Of a stretch of 64,000 nucleotides of DNA, positions 58,501 through 64,000 are shown piece by piece. How positions within the stretch are numbered: the stretch's first letter is position 1; every line of letters starts with the position of its first letter. Both the position numbers and the translations under genes were made by a program. The notes below the pieces were generated by a model. The model saw nothing but the letters and a program-made list of their open reading frames with translations, was not told the origin of the DNA and did no database searches. This DNA comes from Tubulanus polymorphus (Eukaryota > Nemertea > Palaeonemertea > Tubulaniformes > Tubulanidae): assembly GCF_964204645.1 (NCBI RefSeq), contig NC_134033.1:8468231-8532230 (forward strand), given 5' to 3'.

Positions 58501-59083
58501 AGTATGAAATGCCTATATCTCTTGTGCATTGCAAAAATCCGAATTTGTAACCCTCCGCACACCACAACCCCACCCCATTCCTTAGTACATATACATATAC
58601 CAACAAGGAGCGGTAGTTAAACTGTTCAATATAAAAACAAACAGTATTATGTATGATAAGTCATGCCTGTAGGCCTGTAGGTTCCAGTTAGCCTCTTCGT
58701 GAAAACAACTGTTTGTTGTAGGTGTGTTTAACCATGATATTTTGTCTTAATTTGTCAGCCAAAACCAATGGGTACAAAGTGATTGCCCGGTAATCTAGCA
58801 ACGGCCTTTCCCTTTACTGTTTTCTGAAGATTGCATTTCATCTCAATTTTTACTTTCAAGTTGTGCAGAGATAACAAATATACTGGAATTTTAGGCCCGA
58901 GCAGATAAGCTGCTTGTATTATTTTTCCACGGCAAATATGGATGAATCGCAATACTCATTTTTAGATGAGGCTCATCACATGGATATATCTGATATCAAT
59001 TTTGACGATGAATTTGCCGATGAGATGAAACTGGAAATCGAAAATGATGTCAAAAATGAAGAGGAAGCAGCCTCTAACGACAA
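46444..59083 (+). CDS. POLA1: DNA polymerase alpha catalytic subunit, N-terminal exons (partial gene)
   Basis: Seven exons (46444-46565, 47000-47093, 49603-49680, 49927-50060, 55202-55317, 58066-58337, 58966-59083). GT/AG borders and codon phases fit at every junction I examined. They encode the N-terminal regulatory region of the replicative primase-polymerase: basic [20 protein letters not shown], the signature [57 protein letters not shown] and an acidic region [12 protein letters not shown]. These blocks occur in the same order in animal POLA1. The polymerase core lies beyond the window. The true start exon is not certain; an in-frame ATG exists at 46416. Introns are filled with repeats. 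Confidence 0.85.
47000..47093 (+). CDS. POLA1: POLA1 exon with QDDDWIVDD signature
   Basis: Encodes [20 protein letters not shown], the most diagnostic block of the POLA1 N-terminus. Acceptor TTTTACAG, donor GTACGT, ends in phase 1. Confidence 0.9.
47306..47628. mobile_element. MITE-A second copy
   Basis: CATCCTCCCC..ATTCGAAACTGATGGCATCG at the left, GAGGGAGGATGG at the right; inner blocks (ACAACGAGCAATCTGATTGG, GCCCGGGTTTTCCCATTTA) match 37360-37699 in reverse orientation. Confidence 0.8.
47677..48340 (+). repeat. 145-bp tandem array, about 4.5 copies
   Basis: Units begin GTTAACAGCCTAGAGGC at 47677/47821/47966/48110/48243; the first three are nearly identical and later ones decay. Each has ATGGCCACCAGGGGGCCGAC. 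Confidence 0.9.
47789..48235 (+). promoter_or_regulatory. CTCF-core-like sites in the 145-bp array
   Basis: GGCCACCAGGGGGCCG at 47791 and 47936, plus weaker GGCTACCAGGGGGCCA near 48214. Same core as in the unrelated R1 array. Confidence 0.5.
48497..49415. mobile_element. Second copy of the repeat seen in the Penelope element
   Basis: Starts CAAAAAATGATGTAAAAGTA and ends CATGGGTTCAAGATCACTCT; split at 48639 by the TA-bounded MITE. Confidence 0.75.
48640..49235. mobile_element. TA-bounded MITE (CCGTAAAAACCGGCG ends)
   Basis: Perfect inverted ends CCGTAAAAACCGGCGTATAA, flanking TA duplication (48638-48639, 49236-49237), 596 bp, noncoding. Related to 45641-46299. Confidence 0.9.
49603..49680 (+). 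CDS. POLA1: POLA1 exon, [10 protein letters not shown] block
   Basis: Encodes [18 protein letters not shown]. Acceptor ATTTTAG, donor GTACGA; phases 1 in and 1 out. Confidence 0.88.
49927..50060 (+). CDS. POLA1: POLA1 exon, basic region
   Basis: Encodes [20 protein letters not shown] followed by NKNIRSMFM, corresponding to the NNIKSMF motif of vertebrate POLA1. Phase 1 in, 0 out. Confidence 0.85.
50061..51519. other. POLA1 intron, nothing recognised
   Basis: No repeat boundary or domain recognised. Confidence 0.4.
51520..51605 (+). repeat. R3 repeat, copy 2
   Basis: Matches 42997-43085 (TTTTTTACTTCACACCAG and GGCGAGCCACTGG). Confidence 0.7.
51994..52533 (+). mobile_element. R1 copy c, 3'-truncated
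   Basis: 5' end CACCTGGGACTTAAGTGCCA, then the R1 unique half including AAGATGGCCATCTGGCAGCC. It stops within the first 147-bp unit. Confidence 0.78.
52534..53394. other. POLA1 intron, nothing recognised
   Basis: Contains a short GGCTAAAATGATACCT fragment of the 18329 element at 52823; otherwise no feature. Confidence 0.4.
53396..54061. mobile_element. CAGGGATGA-ended element with G16 tract
   Basis: Left AGAGATGAAAATCTTCCGCGG, right CTCTGTTTTCATCCCTG (inverted). Poly-G run at about 53491-53506. Noncoding. Confidence 0.65.
54142..54986. mobile_element. CAGGGATGA-ended element with 6-bp target duplication
   Basis: Ends CAGGGATGATAA and TTATCATCCCTG. TTTCAT directly repeated on both sides (54136-54141, 54987-54992). 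A 23-base G-tract with one T lies near 54233-54256. 845 bp, noncoding. Confidence 0.82.
55202..55317 (+). CDS. POLA1: POLA1 exon, [11 protein letters not shown] block
   Basis: Encodes [20 protein letters not shown], matching the LLGDILQDL block of vertebrate POLA1. Acceptor CTGCAG, donor GTAGGT, phase 2 out. Confidence 0.88.
55915..56590 (-). mobile_element. Penelope-like element 3' fragment, inverted copy
   Basis: Reverse complement of 36470-37080 with high similarity, ending at the final codons (TGGCTTTCTTCCTGG). 5'-truncated copy within a POLA1 intron. Confidence 0.85.
56738..57200 (+). mobile_element. R1 copy d, 3'-truncated
   Basis: 5' end TGCCCACTTGGGACTTAAGT then the unique half; stops at TTGCCATTTTTCATTT, before the tandem units. 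Confidence 0.78.
57201..58065. other. POLA1 intron, relic repeats only
   Basis: A fragment matching the TA-MITE interior (TCTTGTGACCTGAAAATAC) lies at 57388; nothing else recognised. Confidence 0.4.
58066..58337 (+). CDS. POLA1: POLA1 exon, Pro/Lys-rich linker
   Basis: Encodes [20 protein letters not shown], basic repeats ([13 protein letters not shown]) and an acidic end. Enters in phase 2, leaves in phase 1 before GTAAAT. Confidence 0.82.
58338..58965. other. POLA1 intron, nothing recognised
   Basis: No repeat boundary or coding feature. Confidence 0.4.
58966..59083 (+). CDS. POLA1: POLA1 exon, acidic block
   Basis: Encodes [20 protein letters not shown] and [12 protein letters not shown]. 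Acceptor ATTTTTAG, donor GTAAGT, leaves in phase 2; the next exon is outside the window. Confidence 0.82.
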
Positions 59084-59167
59084 GTAAGTATTAACATTCA
59101 CTAATTAAATCTCTTAACCCGTAACATGCTGGCAGCTTTAATGTTAAGGTTTGTGTGTGTGAGATGT

Positions 59168-60350
59168 CGACGGAATCCAGTTATTTTGGGAAGTTTTGAA
59201 GACGCTTCAATGTAATGTCTTGATATTTGGGTTACACATGTATCTACCCTAGACACATCTTCAGCCAAAAAACTGGCCCTGTCAGAATCAAGATGGCCGA
59301 CTGGCAGTCATTGTTATTTGCCAAAATCAGCACTTTTTACACATTTTTGAACTGTTTGAGGGAATTTTTGAAGACGCTTTGATCAATTACCTTGATCTTT
59401 CGTATATATCTGAATCCTCCCAGGGCCCATAAGCGTGACAAAAATTGGGTTGATCAGACTTAAGATGGCCGTCCTATGACCTTTTTAGTGCCCAAAAATG
59501 TCAATTTTGGCCCGAATTCTGAGTCCTGTGGGTTCCTACTGGTTTGCCATTTCTCATTGCAATTGCTGGTGGGTATTCTTTGGAAAAGGGATGTTTTATA
59601 CCTGAGCCAGGTATTTTTGATCAGCCAATTATGACAAAATCTTGGTGTTATCAGTACTCATTCGTAGGTGGGAAAAAGTTTTTCGACATTTTATTGATAC
59701 CTAAGCATATTTTGTTATCACAATGAATTAGAAAGTTGTGGCTCATAACGTGTTCTATGATTGTGGTGAGTTTCAAAGTGATTGGCTTTTGTATATGGCC
59801 ACCAGGTGGCGTTGAATAATACAATATATTAGTATTTCTATATCATATTTGTACCAATGCATATTTTCTTACTACAATCGATTGCAAAGTTGTAGCTCAT
59901 GACATCGTCTATGATTGTGGTGAGTTTTAAGGACATACGTTATTCTATATGGTCACCAGGGGGCGTTGAATAGTAGAATAACTTAGTATTTCCTTATTAT
60001 ATTGGTACCTAGGCATATTTTGTCACCAAGATCAATTGCAAAGTTGTAGTTCATGATATGTTCTAAGATTGTGGTGAGTTTCAAGGTCATTGGGTTTTGA
60101 ATATGGTCACCAGGGGGCGTTGAATAGTAGAATAACTTAGTTATATTAAATTGGTAACAAGGCATATTTTGTTATCACAATCAATTACAAAATCGTAGCT
60201 GCTGACAATATATTCTATGATTGTGGTGAGTTTCAAGGTCATTGGTTTTTGTATATGGTCACCAGGGGGCGGTGAATATAGAAATTGTAAGATTGTTGAG
60301 CATTTGAAACTACTTCCCAAGTGGGCATGGTGTCCCTGGACCCCTAGTTT
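59168..60350 (+). mobile_element. R1 copy e, 5'-truncated
   Basis: Starts inside R1 at GACGGAATCCAGTTATTTTG and keeps the complete tandem half and the 3' end CCCAAGTGGGCATGGTGTCC. Confidence 0.82.
59797..60272 (+). promoter_or_regulatory. Array of CTCF-core-like sites in R1 copy e
   Basis: GGCCACCAGGTGGCG at 59798, TCACCAGGGGGCG at 59953, 60107 and 60259; spacing about 153-155 bp, same strand. Confidence 0.55.
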
Positions 60351-60559
60351 GTCATAGCCACGGAATATAGCTGAATGATTAAACTTCCAATTTTTGAAAG
60401 AGGCGGTCCACTGTGTTGGGTCATTTTTGGGTGGTCCAAAAGTACCCCCTAAAAGTAAGAATACTCACCGTTTTGTGTTAGATAGTCCACGAGGGCACTG
60501 CTCAAATTGGTCGGAGGGTAAATAGTTTCTATATCTAAAGAAACCGTAAATCACCAACC

Positions 60560-62878
60560 GCTCAACCAAAAACAACCACCGCGCTGGCCAGATGCAACAG
60601 AGCCGCATACAGATACGTATGGTCCGATACTACTAGCGTTGACTGCAGCCGGGCAGTAAGAATTGCATCCGAGAAATCTAACCCCGAATATTCAAAACCG
60701 ATCGATTCCTTACCGCGCGAGTTACAGCATGTGATCATATCGCCGGAGGAACCGCTACATGCTTATAAGCCCAATCCGACTGGGCCACAAACCGACGACG
60801 TTAAGACAAAAGTGAGCGTTTCGATTAGATTAGCAAAGGCTGTTCTTAACGAAAGCCTGATGGAACAATATGAACACGCAGAGCTAGATAGAAATCCAAA
60901 CGGCTAGAAATATCGTGTTCAAATGTATGGTGGTCTCTAATCTAAAATTAACTGTAAAAAATTTATCTCTGAGTGTAAATATGCTGATATACTAATATTT
61001 ACTGAAACTAAATTGACTGCTCTAGATGAAATATGGGTTTCCAATTTTTTTGAATCACTTGTTTTTCACGTTGTTGTTTTAATCACTCAAATAAGGGTAC
61101 CAGAAAATCTGGTGGAATATTCATAGCATTTAAAACTGGAAGTCACATTTATACATCAAGTTAAGAAAACTAGTGATATAATACAGTGGATCAAGATATC
61201 AAAACATTTAAGAGTTTTTACATGAGGGGTACCTTATCCCAACCGAGTCTAGTAAATTTAATGGCCCTCATCTTTTTGATGAATTAAGTACCGATATAAC
61301 CCAATTGTTTCCACAAAACGAGTGTCATATTTGTATTTGTGGAGATCTAAATGCACACACCAAAGAAATGCAAGACTTCGCTTTCTACTTCGAAAGGTTT
61401 GAAGCTGAGGACTTCTTTAACAAATCCAATGTAGATATTTCTAATTTGAAAGCAGATATTCTGCTTGAGCCTCTCAACAAAGATTACACGTTCATTTTTG
61501 GGGTTATTGCCTGTCTGATTTCTGCAAAACTCACGGGTTACTTATTGCAAATGCCCGAATTGGTAAGGATAGAGGTGTCGGTGCTTATACATGTCTTAAA
61601 GGGTATAGCCAGCGTCATATGGATACGTCATAGATTACTTCATTGTCTCGCCCCACATCCTAAAATGTGCCGAGTTCGAAGTCAAAAGAGTTTAACATGT
61701 TTTCGGATGTGCACTGCCCAATTAAGTGTGTTCTAAATACATTAGACCGTATCGAGTGAAAGGTTCCCCCTCATTTTAACAATAAAAAGGAATAGAGAGA
61801 AGTATCCCGTGAACCAGGCAATTTGAGAATCTTTTCCTCAGAAATCTTAGATGATATATCAGATATATCACTGAATAAAATTGACCGTAATGTTGCGAAT
61901 GAGTGGTTATGTGAACACTTGGTCGAAGCAACTGAAGCGTCAATGGGTAGGTTAAAAATCAACAACAAGGGTTAAGAAGTACACAAAGCAAGGACTCGAT
62001 ATTCTATAATGCAAATGTAAAACTGAATCAGAGAAACTTTAGAAGAGCGAAATGACGCTATCGATTTAGCAAAACTAATACTAATCGTATTAATGTTAAT
62101 GATGCCTCCAAAGGGTATAAACGATCACTGAAATGGAGGAAGCTAGAACTGGCAAAATTACATAACCAGGCACTGATGAGATCAATGAAAAATAAGAACC
62201 CAAAATATTATTTCTAAATATTTCAAAATACCGAGTAGTTCTGACTGTAAAGCTTCTCTTGAAGATCTCTTCCACCATTTTAGTCACTTAAATGACAATA
62301 TAGATGAGAGTTGTTCAGAAGAACAAAATATATCTAACCTATCTGTTGATGACTTGAATAAGGATATAGACCGAAGCAAAAACCCCCTGAACCAGAACCA
62401 AGCGGGCTTCCGGAAGAAGCATAGTATCAGAACTAGTAAAAGTATAGTATCAACGACCATATTTCTTTAAAACAATTGTGGACCTTTTCTTGAAAGACAA
62501 TAGAGAGTTGTACTGTGAATTTATTGACTATATTAAGGCATTCGACACTGTATGGAGGAGAACAATGTATAGCAATATAAAATCTGTATTAAAATTTAGG
62601 AGGCAAATTCAGAATCTTTTCAAAATAATCTTGGTTTAAGACAAAGAGAAAATTTATCGCCGGTGCTCTTCTACATATGTGTCAATGACCTCGAAGAATA
62701 CATATATCAAAATAGTTGCTCATCTATTAATTTCCCTGTAAATGATATGTGGCTCTGGCTCTTAGCATTATTGTATGCAGACGATACCATTTTGATAGCT
62801 GAAAGTGCAGCTAATCTGCAGCAGATGCTTGATGTAACGGCTAGTTATTGTATGATTGTGGAAACTAATTATCATTAC
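60560..62878 (+). pseudogene. Non-LTR retrotransposon relic (EN + RT)
   Basis: Degenerate. A Pro/Ser-rich segment ends at TAG 60905 (probable ORF1 end). Endonuclease traces follow: YADILIFTETKLTAL near 60980 and CICGDLNAHTKE at 61328 (APE-type). RT traces: QAGFRKKHSIRTSKS at 62400, EFIDYIKAFDTVW at 62517 and LLYADDTILIAESAANLQQ at 62770. Several stops and frameshifts separate them. It is cut at 62878 by a DNA transposon and resumes at 63755. Confidence 0.82.
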
Positions 62879-63212
62879 CAGAGATGCTAGTTTTCCGGAA
62901 ATATCCGGAATTCCGGAAATTTAGGATCGCCGATGTCAATTCCGGAAATTGGGTGAGAATTCCTCGCAGCGACCAGTAATGGCACGCACCGTAAAAGCGT
63001 TCGTTTGCTTGTACTCGTCGTCGCTTCTGTGTTATTTTATCTTGGTCTCTGTTTCCGAGGACGTTCTGCTACAATGTATATATGTGTGCTTGTTGTGGTA
63101 TCTGTGCGTGCGTAGGCGGAGCGCCTCTGTTGTGACGCCATTTCCAATTAAAAGTCAATTATCTTTACGCGCCGTTGTACATCGTCCTGCTGACGGCCAA
63201 CAATGTGAAGAT

Positions 63213-63271
63213 GCACGTGGTAATAATTAAGATGATATCTAATAAATATCATCTTAATTATTATCACGTGC
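63213..63271. repeat. 25-bp-arm hairpin with 9-bp loop
   Basis: Arm GCACGTGGTAATAATTAAGA..TGATA is complementary to 63247-63271, one mismatch. AT-rich centre with E-box-like CACGTG at both ends. Confidence 0.9.
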
Positions 63272-63344
63272 ATGCTATGTCCTGAGACACGCAGCTTTAT
63301 AACTTTCTTATTGCCTGCAGCTGTCAAGCGGGACGGTCTGCAAA

Positions 63345-63608
63345 ATGAGCACGCACGGAAAGATTGTCAGTCGGGAGTCGGCCGATATAAGGGCAATTGA
63401 CAGCGGTATAAAAAATAAATTTAACTGGCACTGGCTAGAGGGTAAGGACAGTAATGGGGACTACTTATCGAACTACATTCGTAAGTTAGACTTAGCTGGC
63501 GTGGCGTACTGCGTCGTTTGTAAAGACCAGGTCAAATACGGTAATTGCGGGAAAAAAGATATTCTTCGTCACCCAGATAGCGCGCGGCATAAGCAGCGAG
63601 GGATGTGA
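63345..63608 (+). CDS. BED-like zinc-finger protein inside DNA transposon
   Basis: An 87-residue open frame. FNWHWLEGKDSNGDYLSNYI is followed by a zinc finger YCVVCKDQVKYGNCGKKDIL and HPDSARHKQ (C-x2-C ... H-x5-H). Similar N-terminal fingers occur in hAT-type transposases and in host proteins of invertebrates. The transposase core is missing, so this is either an N-terminal remnant or a captured exon. Coordinates depend on the first ATG. Confidence 0.6.
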   Translation: MSTHGKIVSRESADIRAIDSGIKNKFNWHWLEGKDSNGDYLSNYIRKLDLAGVAYCVVCKDQVKYGNCGKKDILRHPDSARHKQRGM

Positions 63609-63754
63609 AGCACAACGAATGTCTGCCGTCGTATTTTCAGATACCCAGATCGCTCTAGAACGCATTTCCGGCGATGCAAAAACACAAAAATACCCCCATT
63701 CTAAATTTTGAATTTCGGAATTTTGGTACTTTGGCCCTAGCATCTCTGCATTAC

Positions 63755-63960
63755 CGATAAAACGAAAGTGATGATATTCGGAAAGAAGCTCAGAGCGTTA
63801 CCCAACTTTTTACGTAGACGGAAATGAAATAGAAACTGTTAAGATATTCGATACCTAAGGATAATATTTAACTACACTGGGTCGTTTAGTAAGTGTAAGG
63901 AAAGTATTTGTGAACATGCCAAGGAAAGTCTTTTTTTGTACTTAAAAAGGTGAAAGAACC
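63755..63960 (+). pseudogene. Non-LTR RT relic, continuation after the transposon
   Basis: Starts with KTKVMIFGKK (the usual block after YADDT) and has traces of the following domain (SKCKESICEHAKESLFLYLK) at 63890-63950. CAGGGCTGCCAA at 63960 may be the end of another hAT-like element. Confidence 0.65.
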
Positions 63961-64000
63961 AGGGCTGCCAATGTCTCCGATTTCGGAGGAGTTTGCTACG

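Larger units (their letters stand above)
62879..63748. mobile_element. DNA transposon with CAGAGATGCTAG ends, 6-bp target duplication
   Basis: Inverted 12-bp ends CAGAGATGCTAG / CTAGCATCTCTG, flanked by CATTAC on each side (62873-62878, 63749-63754). It interrupts the RT relic precisely: reading resumes right after it. Interior has TTCCGGAA motifs near both ends, a BED-like zinc finger frame and a long hairpin. hAT-like or Dada-like. Confidence 0.85.

Overview
The window is animal (invertebrate) genomic DNA carrying a decayed Polinton/Maverick (adintovirus-like) element at its left end, followed by about 46 kb of repeat-rich host chromosome. The host reading rests on spliced genes with GT/AG introns, a DNA polymerase alpha N-terminal region, Penelope-like and non-LTR retroelements, Mutator-derived SWIM/PHD genes and many short inverted-repeat transposons. 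The phylum cannot be fixed from sequence alone; a marine invertebrate such as a lophotrochozoan is my best guess.

Region 1 (about 1-17518) is very AT-rich, compact and virus-like. Rightward genes are an HNH endonuclease, two small membrane-associated proteins, a chromodomain integrase (two stops) and an intact packaging ATPase. A convergent junction at 4.8-5.15 kb holds duplicated ATACGTAT repeats. The leftward cluster then runs from 16.9 kb down to 5.15 kb: zinc-finger/protein-primed DNA polymerase B (two stops, two frameshifts), a small conserved protein, a run of short virion or membrane proteins, a minor-capsid-type protein, a coiled-coil membrane protein, the double-jelly-roll major capsid protein and a zinc-finger protein. 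Nearly every start codon sits in a TAAATG context. The upstream motifs fall into two classes: a T-run class on the virion/membrane gene block and an AATAAAAAT-like class on the polymerase-side genes. The right end is a 410-bp palindrome ending at 17518. No adenain-type protease was found, and the left terminal repeat is not in the window.

Region 2 (17.5-28.3 kb) has two head-to-head Mutator-derived genes, both with GT/AG introns and lesions. The leftward one is interrupted by a non-LTR reverse transcriptase fragment lying between its transposase exons and a PHD exon. The rightward one is a ZSWIM3-like gene with SWIM, AT-hook and PHD parts.

Region 3 (28.3-46.3 kb) is almost entirely repeats: a roughly 1.1-kb family (called R1 here) with an internal array of about 147 bp whose units carry CTCF-core-like CCAC/CAGGGGGC sites, a 0.5-kb foldback, MITEs with intact 8-bp duplications, and a Penelope-like element with RT and GIY-YIG domains.

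Region 4 (46.4-64 kb) contains seven exons of the N-terminal part of the catalytic subunit of DNA polymerase alpha (POLA1). Phases match at each junction examined, and the large introns are packed with the same repeat families. At the right edge a dead non-LTR element is split by an 870-bp DNA transposon with a precise 6-bp target duplication.
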